A DNA stretch of 64,000 bases, from the NCBI RefSeq assembly GCF_003605645.1, contig NZ_QVMU01000021.1, positions 18,617 to 82,616 of the forward strand, given 5' to 3'. The translations under genes and the position numbers were made by a program. The stretch comes from Vibrio sinensis. Lineage in GTDB: Bacteria; Pseudomonadota; Gammaproteobacteria; Enterobacterales; Vibrionaceae. Below the pieces are notes generated by a model. That model worked only from the letters and a program-made list of their open reading frames with translations. It did no database searches and was not told the origin of the DNA. Below are positions 26,571 through 34,924 of the stretch, piece by piece. Within the stretch, counting starts at the first letter, position 1. The number at the start of each line of letters is the position of its first letter.

Positions 26571-27119
26571 ATGAAAGGAATCATCTTTACTGAGTTCATG
26601 GACTTAGTCGAGGAAAAATTTGGCTTGGAGATTTTAGATAAAGTACTCCAAGACGCTGAAGATAACGGTGTATATACCTCAGTGGGCAGTTACGACCATC
26701 GAGATTTAGTTAAACTTATTGTCCAGTTAAGTCAGGAGACGGGTGTCTCAGTAGAAGATTTGCAGAAAGTATTTGGTCAAAGTGTCTTTCAGAAGCTCTA
26801 TGCGAGGCTTCCTGAAAATGCTAGCTTGTTAGAGTGCAAAAACTGTTTCCAATTCATTCGTTTAGTTGAAGATTACATCCACATAGAAGTGAGAAAACTC
26901 TACGCTGAAGCGAATCCACCTAAGTTTGTTTTTATTTCAGAATCGCAATCTGAATTGGTGTTTGATTACCACAGTGCACGATGTATGTCTCATGTCTGCC
27001 TTGGGCTCGTTGAGGGGTGTGCTGCTCACTTTAACCAAAGCGTCTCTGTTGAAATGGTTCCCCAGTCAGAAGATCAAAAACACGTACGCTTTCAAGTTGC
27101 ACTGATGGAAACCCAATAA
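26571..27119 (+). CDS. H-NOX haem nitric-oxide/oxygen-binding sensor protein
   Basis: A 182-residue stand-alone H-NOX domain. The proximal haem histidine is His104 in 'VEDYIHIEVRKLY', and the haem-propionate motif YxSxR is Tyr133-Ser135-Arg137 in 'DYHSARC'. Stand-alone proteins of this type in facultative anaerobes bind NO and control a co-transcribed kinase or cyclase. The next gene starts two bases after the stop and encodes a hybrid histidine kinase, so the two almost certainly form an NO-sensing pair, as described for Vibrio harveyi H-NOX/HqsK. It is divergent from nudL by 84 bases. Confidence 0.95.
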   Translation: MKGIIFTEFMDLVEEKFGLEILDKVLQDAEDNGVYTSVGSYDHRDLVKLIVQLSQETGVSVEDLQKVFGQSVFQKLYARLPENASLLECKNCFQFIRLVEDYIHIEVRKLYAEANPPKFVFISESQSELVFDYHSARCMSHVCLGLVEGCAAHFNQSVSVEMVPQSEDQKHVRFQVALMETQ

Positions 27120-27121
27120 AT

Positions 27122-28816
27122 ATGGACAAATCCGAGCTGTTACAACGAAAGCTGCAGCGTGAAAAATCTGCTAGACATCAAGCCGAGATGCTTTTGGAGC
27201 AAAAAAGCCTTGAATTGTATGAGGCAAACGAACAGTTAAAATTGGTATTAGGTCAACTAGAGAGACAAAACGTTGAAGGCTTGAGAAAACTTGAGTTTGA
27301 AGCACACATCAACAAAGCTCTAATTTATTTTGGACGAGCATTTTTGACTCGAACTTTGGATGATGGGCTATTGTCGAGCCTTTTGCGCCGTCTTTCCTCA
27401 AATAACGTTATCAACACAGTATTTTTAAGGTTAGATACCGAACTGTTTAGCACGATTATTGGTGAACGTTTTGGTGACGGTATCATTTTACATGGTGACT
27501 TCACTCAGCATGTCTCGTGGCAAGACAATGATTTATTCATGCCATTAAGTGTTGAAAATCAAGTTATAGGTGAATTGGTCGTTAACGTCGGCGAATCCTT
27601 AATAGAGCGAGATTTTATTGCGTCACAAATTGCTCCTGTTGTGGATTTACTTTGTAGCGCCTTGAGTCGTCAAATTATGATGACTAATATGCAAGAAGCA
27701 CGAAATAGAGCAGAAGAGTCAGAACGTTCAACAAAAGAGTTTGTTGCTATGATCAATCATGAGCTTCGAACGCCCTTAAATGCGTTGCTAGGTAGTGCCG
27801 AGCTATTGCATGGAACGGATATGAACGAAGAGCAGCAAGAAATGTTGAAAACGCTCTCTCATTCTGGGGATTTGCTGCGTCACATCATCAATGATTTACT
27901 CGATTTTAGCAAAATGAACGCAGGTATGATGGATCTCATTCCGACGCATTTTTCATGGCCTGACTTGCGTAACACAATGATCGGGATCTTTGAGCCGATC
28001 ACTCAAGAAAAGGGTATTGAGTTCTTTGTTGAGGTCGACTCTGAAATGCCAACCATGTTCTTTGGTGATTTTGAGAGAATTTGCCAAATACTGGTTAACT
28101 TGATAGGTAATGCGATTAAATTTACTGCACAGGGAGAAATCAAAGTCAGAGCAAAGTGGCATGATGGTCAACTTAGGGTGTCAGTGAGCGACACAGGGGT
28201 TGGCATTACTCAAGATGCTCAAACTCAATTGTTTGATCCATTTGTGCAGGCTGATAGAACAGCGAAACGGAATTACGAAGGGACTGGTCTAGGATTGGCT
28301 ATTTGCCAGAACTTAGTGTCGTTGATGGATGGAAACATTAAGTTGACAAGTGAACTTGGTAAAGGCAGTGAATTTGTTTTTATCATTTCTCTGAGTGAAT
28401 CAGATCAAATCGTAAGCAGTGTTGCACAAGAAAATGGTAATTGTACGACCAAACTTTTAGAGAATTTGGTCATCCTAGTTGTTGATGATATTCGAATGAA
28501 TCAAATCATAATTACTCAAATGCTAGGTAAAATGTCAGTTCAATTTGATATTGCGAACAACGGTGTGGAAGCACTACAAGCTATTGAGAAAGGTGATTAC
28601 GATATTGTATTTATGGATTGTAGAATGCCTGAAATGGATGGCTTTGAAGCAACAACACATTTAAGATCGCAGTTATACCAAAAACCAATCATCGCTTTAA
28701 CTGCCGGTACAACACTCGAAGAGCGTGAAAAATGTATGTTGAGCGGTATGGACGATATTTTAACTAAGCCGTATACCGCTAGGGAATTAAAAGCAATCAT
28801 TGAAAAATGGATGTGA
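27122..28816 (+). CDS. H-NOX-associated hybrid histidine kinase (HqsK-like)
   Basis: A 564-residue soluble hybrid kinase. An N-terminal coiled coil (about 4-50) is followed by a GAF-like region (60-190), HisKA with phospho-His213 in 'INHELRTPLN', HATPase ('GTGLGLAICQNL' at about 387-398) and a C-terminal receiver with phospho-Asp499 in 'VFMDCRMPEMDG'. No membrane segment is present, which fits sensing through cytoplasmic H-NOX. In V. harveyi the corresponding kinase exchanges phosphate with LuxU in the quorum-sensing cascade; whether this one does is inferred from similarity of layout. It is coupled to the H-NOX gene. Confidence 0.93.
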   Translation: MDKSELLQRKLQREKSARHQAEMLLEQKSLELYEANEQLKLVLGQLERQNVEGLRKLEFEAHINKALIYFGRAFLTRTLDDGLLSSLLRRLSSNNVINTVFLRLDTELFSTIIGERFGDGIILHGDFTQHVSWQDNDLFMPLSVENQVIGELVVNVGESLIERDFIASQIAPVVDLLCSALSRQIMMTNMQEARNRAEESERSTKEFVAMINHELRTPLNALLGSAELLHGTDMNEEQQEMLKTLSHSGDLLRHIINDLLDFSKMNAGMMDLIPTHFSWPDLRNTMIGIFEPITQEKGIEFFVEVDSEMPTMFFGDFERICQILVNLIGNAIKFTAQGEIKVRAKWHDGQLRVSVSDTGVGITQDAQTQLFDPFVQADRTAKRNYEGTGLGLAICQNLVSLMDGNIKLTSELGKGSEFVFIISLSESDQIVSSVAQENGNCTTKLLENLVILVVDDIRMNQIIITQMLGKMSVQFDIANNGVEALQAIEKGDYDIVFMDCRMPEMDGFEATTHLRSQLYQKPIIALTAGTTLEEREKCMLSGMDDILTKPYTARELKAIIEKWM

Positions 28817-28819
28817 ACA

Positions 28820-28848
28820 TCGCAATAAACAGTATTAATTTATTGCGA
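28820..28848. terminator. Hairpin shared by the convergent hqsK-like and pabB genes
   Basis: Perfect 9-base arms CGCAATAAA / TTTATTGCG with a 9-base loop. It lies in the 23-base gap and extends into the last codons of pabB. Confidence 0.5.
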
Positions 28849-30234
28849 GAGTACTGGCAGGATACGACTTAATTTGTCAAAAGTTTCTTGATATTCTGCC
28901 TCACATTGACTATCAGCGACTAGGCCGCCACCGGCCCAAACGTGCAATTTGCTTTGCTCGGCAACCAGAGTTCGTATTGTAATGCTTGTATCCATTCTAC
29001 CGTGACAACTAATATAGCCAATACTTCCACAGTAGGCGTTGCGTCTGTGAGGTTCTAACTCTTCAATGATCTCCATAGCTCGAATTTTTGGAGCCCCAGT
29101 AATAGAACCACCGGGAAAACTGGCACGCAGTAGATCCGTGGCCGAATATTTTGGATCCAGTTCCGCTCGAATCGTACTAACTAAGTGGTGTACTGCAGGA
29201 AAGCTCTCTATTTCAAATAATTTCGGGACATGAACACTACCAGGTTTCGCTACCCGGCCAATGTCATTGCGCAGCAGATCAACAATCATCAAGTTTTCAG
29301 CTTGATCTTTTTCCGCTTGAGATAATTCCAGCGCGGCTGCTTCATCTAATTCAAGCTCAGCATGGCGTGGTCGTGTCCCTTTAATCGGCTTGGTTTCAAT
29401 TTCTTGTTGATTTACAAGTAGAAAACGTTCTGGCGACACACTCAAAATTGCGCTGTTGTCGATACGAATAAATGCAGAGAAAGGGGCTTGGTTAACCGCT
29501 TCCAACTGAGTGTACGCTTGCCATTCACTACCTTGGTATTGAGTGGTAAAACGTTGAGCTAAGTTAATCTGATAGCAATCGCCAGCTAGAATGTATTCCT
29601 GAACAGCGGCAAATTTCTCAGCATACTGAACTTGAGACATGTTGGATTGCCAATTACCGACTAAGGTGAAAGGTTGTTTTGAGTTAGGACCTTGCTGATC
29701 GACAAGCCATTGCCAACGGCTTTCCGTTTCTTTACCCACAACAAAGGCTTCTTTTCGGTGGTGATCAACCACAACCGCCCAGGTGTATACGCCAACCGCC
29801 ATATCGGGGGTATCTAAATCTTTTAATGCACAATCAGGAATCGATTCAAATCGTCGCCCTAAGTCGTAGGCGAAATAACCTAACGCGCCGCCGACAAAAG
29901 GTAACTCACCTTGGTATTGGCATTTACCGAGTACTCCATCGAGTTGACTTTGCAGAATTTCAAATGGATCAGCGCAGTGTGAGGTACTTTCTTGTTCAAA
30001 ATCTGTGTCACTTTGCTGATAGCGTTGAACAATGGTTTCCATCCCATAAGTGGTTAGAGTGACTTCAGGATTCGCGACCAAAATATCAAAGCGCGCATCA
30101 ATATGAGTTTGAGACGCTGAGCGAAGTAACATTGCCCAAGAGAGGTGTTCAATAGGCGAAAAGAGAGATAAAGCGAGATTGTGTGCATATTCAATCTGCT
30201 TGATTTCAATACAATTTGATGCGTTGTTATTCAT
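28840..30234 (-). CDS. pabB: Aminodeoxychorismate synthase component I
   Basis: A 464-residue chorismate-utilising enzyme that makes 4-amino-4-deoxychorismate with PabA for folate synthesis. The sequence 'PIKGTRPR' is the PabB-type active-site motif (anthranilate synthases have PIAGT), followed by 'DLLRNDIGRV' and 'SFPGGSITGAPKIRAMEII'. I chose ATG 30234; an in-frame TTG 18 bases upstream is possible. It is divergent from fumA. Confidence 0.93.
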   Translation of the reverse strand: MNNNASNCIEIKQIEYAHNLALSLFSPIEHLSWAMLLRSASQTHIDARFDILVANPEVTLTTYGMETIVQRYQQSDTDFEQESTSHCADPFEILQSQLDGVLGKCQYQGELPFVGGALGYFAYDLGRRFESIPDCALKDLDTPDMAVGVYTWAVVVDHHRKEAFVVGKETESRWQWLVDQQGPNSKQPFTLVGNWQSNMSQVQYAEKFAAVQEYILAGDCYQINLAQRFTTQYQGSEWQAYTQLEAVNQAPFSAFIRIDNSAILSVSPERFLLVNQQEIETKPIKGTRPRHAELELDEAAALELSQAEKDQAENLMIVDLLRNDIGRVAKPGSVHVPKLFEIESFPAVHHLVSTIRAELDPKYSATDLLRASFPGGSITGAPKIRAMEIIEELEPHRRNAYCGSIGYISCHGRMDTSITIRTLVAEQSKLHVWAGGGLVADSQCEAEYQETFDKLSRILPVLSQ

Positions 30235-30433
30235 TTGTGTAAATTGTGACAAAGAGATCGTTCACTGCGTGGCGTGTTAGGACAAGCAAGAGTATCATAT
30301 CCAAAACCAAAGCCGCTACTCAGACATCTATTATTATATCAGTGTAAGTTTCGTGTGACGCTCATTTAACGAAACAGCGAGATGTTTGAATAGTAAAAAG
30401 ACCACGGAAGCATCAAAATTAAAGAGGCAAGCA

Positions 30434-31957
30434 ATGACGGTAATCCGCAAGCAGGATGTAATTAGTAGTGTCGCGGACGCACTACAGTATATTTCTTACT
30501 ATCACCCTCTAGACTTTGTTCAAGCTCTTGAGAAAGCCTATTTACGTGAAGAAAGCCAAGCTGCGAAAGATGCTATGGCGCAAATTCTGATTAACTCACG
30601 TATGTCTGCTGAGGGACATCGTCCAATTTGTCAGGACACGGGTATTGTCACTTGTTTCGTTAATATTGGTATGGCTGTCCAATGGGATTCTGTTGACATG
30701 ACGGTGCAGCAAATGGTGGATGAGGGGGTTCGTCAAGCCTATACCAACCCAGACAATCCATTGAGAGCTTCTGTACTTATGGATCCTGCAGGTAAACGTA
30801 TTAACACCAAAGACAATACACCTGCGGTTGTTCACATTAATATGGTGCCTGGCGACAAAGTTGAAATTCAGATTGCTGCCAAAGGTGGTGGCAGTGAAAA
30901 CAAGACCAAAATGGTGATGTTAAACCCATCTGACGATATTGCAGAATGGGTTGAGAAAACACTACCAACAATGGGCGCGGGTTGGTGTCCACCGGGTATG
31001 CTCGGCATTGGTATTGGCGGCACCGCTGAAAAAGCGGCAGTACTAGCCAAAGAATCGTTAATGGAGCATATCGATATCCAAGAGCTTATTGATCGTGGGC
31101 CACAAAATGCGGAGGAAGAGCTTCGCTTAGATATTTTCAATCGCGTTAATAAATTGGGTATTGGTGCTCAAGGTCTCGGTGGTTTGACGACGGTTGTTGA
31201 TGTGAAGATCAAAACAGCGCCAACTCATGCAGCTTCAAAACCTGTTTGCTTGATTCCAAACTGTGCAGCAACTCGTCACGTTCATTTTACATTAGATGGC
31301 AGTGGCCCTGCGGAACTAACTCCACCGAAATTAGAAGATTGGCCTGATATCACTTGGGAAGCCGGCGCAAATACACGCCGTGTAAACTTAGATGAAGTAA
31401 CACAGGCCGATGTTGAAGAGTGGAAAACTGGTGAAACGGTATTATTGTCTGGCAAAATCTTGACAGGTCGAGATGCCGCGCATAAACGCATTCAAGGTAT
31501 GTTGGCTAATGGAGAGGGGCTTCCAGAGGGCGTTGATTTTAAAGGTAAGTTCATTTACTACGTTGGCCCAGTTGATGCTATTGGTGATGAAGCGGTAGGA
31601 CCTGCTGGTCCAACGACCTCTACACGCATGGATAAATTTACCGACATGATGCTCGAAGAAACTGGCATTATGGGCATGATAGGTAAGGCTGAACGTGGGC
31701 CTGCGACGGTTGAATCCATCCGCAAACATAAATCGGTTTATTTGATGGCCGTTGGCGGCGCAGCATATCTAGTGGCGAAAGCCATCAAAAAAGCACGCGT
31801 TGTCGCGTTTGAAGATCTAGGGATGGAAGCTATCTACGAATTTGAAGTCGAAGATATGCCAGTGACTGTAGCCGTGGACTCATCCGGTGCGAATGCTCAC
31901 CAAATTGGCCCAGATACTTGGAAAGTGAAAATTCAAGAGATGGATGCCTTATCTTAA
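30434..31957 (+). CDS. fumA: Fumarate hydratase class I (4Fe-4S)
   Basis: A 507-residue oxygen-sensitive iron-sulfur fumarase of the TCA cycle that hydrates fumarate to malate. Cluster cysteines are visible in 'PICQDTG', 'IPNCAATRH' and 'MGAGWCPPGM'; the C-terminal beta domain begins around 'LLSGKILTGRDAAHKR'. I chose ATG 30434 (AGAGG upstream); the frame extends 16 codons to a TTG-like start. Class I is shorter here than E. coli FumA/FumB but contains both domains. It is monocistronic with a terminator. Confidence 0.93.
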   Translation: MTVIRKQDVISSVADALQYISYYHPLDFVQALEKAYLREESQAAKDAMAQILINSRMSAEGHRPICQDTGIVTCFVNIGMAVQWDSVDMTVQQMVDEGVRQAYTNPDNPLRASVLMDPAGKRINTKDNTPAVVHINMVPGDKVEIQIAAKGGGSENKTKMVMLNPSDDIAEWVEKTLPTMGAGWCPPGMLGIGIGGTAEKAAVLAKESLMEHIDIQELIDRGPQNAEEELRLDIFNRVNKLGIGAQGLGGLTTVVDVKIKTAPTHAASKPVCLIPNCAATRHVHFTLDGSGPAELTPPKLEDWPDITWEAGANTRRVNLDEVTQADVEEWKTGETVLLSGKILTGRDAAHKRIQGMLANGEGLPEGVDFKGKFIYYVGPVDAIGDEAVGPAGPTTSTRMDKFTDMMLEETGIMGMIGKAERGPATVESIRKHKSVYLMAVGGAAYLVAKAIKKARVVAFEDLGMEAIYEFEVEDMPVTVAVDSSGANAHQIGPDTWKVKIQEMDALS

Positions 31958-32021
31958 TCTCGCTGAGCAGGACTTTTACCCACTATAATGTGACAAAGTG
32001 CTGATTTAACTAGCATACAAT

Positions 32022-32047
32022 TGACAAAAGTGCAGCGATGGCTGCAC
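32022..32047 (+). terminator. Intrinsic terminator after fumA
   Basis: Stem AAAAGTGCAGC / GCTGCACTTTTT with a short loop and T tract. Confidence 0.85.
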
Positions 32048-32097
32048 TTTTTATCTATATAATTACAAGAGTAAAGTGCAATACCATAGGAGAAAGC

Positions 32098-32283
32098 ATG
32101 CCTCGATTTATTCAAATACTACAACTAATCATCGCCGCCGTTGTTGGTGCTTTCGTTGGTTATGATCTGATCCTACATGGCATCAGTATCTTTGATGAGA
32201 AGTATGTAACAATTACCTGTGTGCTCGCAGTATTGTTAGAAATTTCTTTGTTTGTTATCTACAAATTGATTGAAGACGATTAA
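32098..32283 (+). CDS. Small two-helix membrane protein of unknown function
   Basis: A 61-residue protein that is almost entirely two transmembrane helices (about 5-27 and 38-57) with an acidic C-terminus. The start ATG 32098 has GGAGA five bases upstream; the open frame continues 20 codons upstream across the fumA terminator, which argues against an earlier start. I do not recognise the family. It has terminators on both sides, so it is transcribed by itself. Confidence 0.65.
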   Translation: MPRFIQILQLIIAAVVGAFVGYDLILHGISIFDEKYVTITCVLAVLLEISLFVIYKLIEDD

Positions 32284-32331
32284 TCGCGCACACCAGTTTA
32301 TTTGATTAGCTTAAACTCTCATTGAACCTCT

Positions 32332-32353
32332 GATTTTTATCAGAGGTTTTTTT
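32332..32353 (+). terminator. Terminator after the small membrane protein
   Basis: Stem CCTCTGA / TCAGAGG with an 8-base loop (TTTTTA-rich) and a seven-T tract. Confidence 0.85.
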
Positions 32354-32417
32354 GTTCATATGGGATTAAGATAAGTCGTTGTATCTTACTCGTAACACGT
32401 TAATTCAGAGATCATCA

Positions 32418-33794
32418 ATGAAGAACATTAGCCAAGAAATGAATGACTTTTTGCATAGAAGCGTAGACTCACACGTTCGCGTTGCGGTGACCGGGTTGTC
32501 CCGAGCGGGCAAGACGGCGTTTATCACTTCTTTGGTGAATCAATTGCTTCATACTTCGACACATGACAATTTGCCTTTGTTGTCTGCTGCTCGTGATAAA
32601 CGAATTGTAGGCGCTAAGCGTGAACCTCAAACTAATATGATGGTGCCACGATTTGCTTATGACGAAGCGATTGATTCTGTCTCTTTACTCGAGCCTCAAT
32701 GGCCAGAGCCGACTCGTGACGTCAGCGAAATTCGCTTAGCGATCAAATTCAAATCGAATAAAAAAACCAAGAAACTGTTCAGTAGCACCTCGACGATTCA
32801 TCTCGATATTATTGACTACCCGGGCGAATGGTTATTAGATTTACCTCTGCTCGATATGGATTTCCATCAGTGGTCAGAAAGTCAGTTCAATGCCTTAAAC
32901 GGAACAAGAAAAGTACTTGCGCAACAATGGTTAGAACAATTAGCTCAACTCGATTTAGATGCTGAGGCCGATGAGAAACAATTAGAACATTTGTCTAAGA
33001 GCTACACAGAGTTTCTACATAGCTGTAAAAACGAGGGGTTGCACTGGGTTCAGCCTGGACGCTTTGTTTTGCCAGGAGAGCTTGTGGGGGCGCCAGTCCT
33101 GCAGTTTTTTCCATGTCAATTTACATCAGATAAAAAGATCATTAAGCACAGCTATTTGGATTTATTGAAAGCTCGATACCATGAATATCAACAGAAAGTG
33201 GTAAAAGCATTTTATAAACATCACTTTGCATCGTTTGATCGCCAAATCGTCTTAGTAGACTGTTTGCAGCCTTTAAATGCAGGTTACGACTCATTTAATG
33301 ATATGCGCACGGCACTTGAACAAATTATGCATAGTTTTCGCTATGGACGAAACAATCTGCTCAAGCGCTTGTTTTCGCCACGAATTGATAAGGTGTTGTT
33401 TGCTGCGACCAAAGCTGATCACGTCACTCCAGAGCAGCACGCGAATTTGGTGTCGTTGCTACAACAGATGGTTCATCCGGCTTGGCAAAGCGCCGCTTAT
33501 GAGAATATAGAGATGAATTGTATGAGCATTGCCTCTATACAAGCGACGACGCCGGGATTTATTTCAAGTCCTCAAGGTTCCGTCCCTGCAATACAAGGTG
33601 ATAACACCAATGGCGAAAGTATGACACTCTTTCCTGGGGAAGTTCCTAAGAAACTACCGGGACAATCTTATTGGCAAGATCAGGGATTTGAGTTTGTTTC
33701 ATTTCGCCCGAAACATCATGAAAGAGATGAACCCCTTGAACATATACGAATCGACAAAGCTCTAGAATTCTTGATTGGAGACAAATTAAAATGA
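32418..33794 (+). CDS. ycjX: YcjX-family P-loop GTPase-like protein
   Basis: A 458-residue protein with an N-terminal P-loop 'GLSRAGKTAF' (Walker A, about residues 29-38) and 'LDIIDYPGEWLLDLP' as the switch-like segment. YcjX proteins are predicted nucleotide hydrolases linked to envelope or phage-shock-type stress in E. coli. ATG 32418 was chosen from the usual family N-terminus. It overlaps ycjF by four bases (ATGA), and tyrR follows, as in E. coli. Confidence 0.93.
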   Translation: MKNISQEMNDFLHRSVDSHVRVAVTGLSRAGKTAFITSLVNQLLHTSTHDNLPLLSAARDKRIVGAKREPQTNMMVPRFAYDEAIDSVSLLEPQWPEPTRDVSEIRLAIKFKSNKKTKKLFSSTSTIHLDIIDYPGEWLLDLPLLDMDFHQWSESQFNALNGTRKVLAQQWLEQLAQLDLDAEADEKQLEHLSKSYTEFLHSCKNEGLHWVQPGRFVLPGELVGAPVLQFFPCQFTSDKKIIKHSYLDLLKARYHEYQQKVVKAFYKHHFASFDRQIVLVDCLQPLNAGYDSFNDMRTALEQIMHSFRYGRNNLLKRLFSPRIDKVLFAATKADHVTPEQHANLVSLLQQMVHPAWQSAAYENIEMNCMSIASIQATTPGFISSPQGSVPAIQGDNTNGESMTLFPGEVPKKLPGQSYWQDQGFEFVSFRPKHHERDEPLEHIRIDKALEFLIGDKLK

Positions 33795-34822
33795 GTGAGT
33801 TCAAGAAAAAACAAATATTTGATCAACCCTTATATCAAGAGAAAGAAGATTCAGTCGAGCTTAATACGCAAATGCATTTTGACGTTAAAGAGAGCTTTAT
33901 TCCTAGTCTTACAGACAGCTCAGAACAAGAGAGTAATGCAGAACAACAACTGGAGCAGGTGATTCGACCGAAAAGTGGCTCAAAGTGGCTGGCTTCTGGG
34001 TTGCTGGCGGTACTTTCTGCTCTGATTGGATGGCAAGCAATTGATAGCGTTATTACTGCTGTACAAAGTGCAGACTGGTTATCGCTCGGTTGGGCTGGCT
34101 TTATTTCGACTATCGCGGTACTAGGGCTTGGAGCGATAGGTAAGGAACTTTGGAAGCTACGTTCATTACGTCATCATTTTAGTATACAAGAGCAAAGTGA
34201 AGCTCTGATTGCCAACAATGGCGTAGGTAAGGGGCGAAGCTTTTGTGAGTCTTTAGCTAAACAAAGTGGAGTACCGTTAGAATCCCCTTATTACGATCGC
34301 TGGACTAACAGTGTCACTGCATCTCACAGTGATGCAGAAATCTTAGATATGTACGATGCGATGGTCGTTGTTGAGCAAGATAAACTGGCAACGAAATTGG
34401 TTTCAAAATATGCGACAGAATCGGCGGTATTAGTTGCTGTAAGCCCATTAGCATTAGCGGATATGTTGCTGGTTGCGTGGCGTAATTTTAAAATGATTGA
34501 TCAATTAGCCACGGTATATGGTATAGAACTGGGCTATTGGTCTCGCTTGCAGCTATTTAAGAGTACCTTGGTTAATATGGCCGCTGCGGGGGCAAGTGAA
34601 CTTGCGATTGATGCGAGTATGGATTTAATGTCAATGGATCTTGCTAGTAAGGTCTCTGCAAGGGCAGGGCAAGGCATTGGTGTTGGTGTTCTGACAGCGA
34701 GATTGGGTTTGAAATCAATGTCCTTGCTTCGCCCGATCCCTTGGCATCAAGAACGCAAAGTTAAATTGAGTACAATTCGCAAACAAATAGTGGCTAAAAT
34801 CGCAGCGATCAGCGTGAAATAG
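33791..34822 (+). CDS. ycjF: YcjF-family (TIGR01620/DUF697) inner-membrane protein
   Basis: A 343-residue protein with a hydrophilic N-terminal 65 residues, then two membrane segments (about 70-92 and 98-118) and an alanine-rich helical C-terminal domain of the DUF697 type. It is coupled to ycjX by a four-base overlap and probably functions with it at the inner membrane. The molecular function is unknown. Confidence 0.9.
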   Translation: MSEFKKKQIFDQPLYQEKEDSVELNTQMHFDVKESFIPSLTDSSEQESNAEQQLEQVIRPKSGSKWLASGLLAVLSALIGWQAIDSVITAVQSADWLSLGWAGFISTIAVLGLGAIGKELWKLRSLRHHFSIQEQSEALIANNGVGKGRSFCESLAKQSGVPLESPYYDRWTNSVTASHSDAEILDMYDAMVVVEQDKLATKLVSKYATESAVLVAVSPLALADMLLVAWRNFKMIDQLATVYGIELGYWSRLQLFKSTLVNMAAAGASELAIDASMDLMSMDLASKVSARAGQGIGVGVLTARLGLKSMSLLRPIPWHQERKVKLSTIRKQIVAKIAAISVK

Positions 34823-34865
34823 CACGAATGTGATGCTTAAAATAGCGAGATGCTTGACGAAGATC

Positions 34866-34916
34866 TAGGGTTAGGAGAAACTACTGTCAACTTTTCCTGA
34901 CACCTAAATCCTAGGA
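34866..34916 (+). promoter_or_regulatory. tyrR leader: predicted TyrR box within an extended inverted repeat
   Basis: TGTCAA-CTTTTC-CTGACA at 34885-34902 matches the TyrR-box layout TGTAAA-N6-TTTACA (9 of 12 positions, with the conserved G and C separated by 14 bases). Around it, TAGGGTTAGG and CCTAAATCCTA form an outer stem. TyrR is known to repress its own gene in E. coli, so autoregulation is likely. Confidence 0.6.
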
Positions 34917-34924
34917 ATATTCCA

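Noticed and set aside
32038..32097. Upstream start for the small membrane protein
   Set aside because: It would place the start inside the fumA terminator; the ATG at 32098 has a proper ribosome-binding site.
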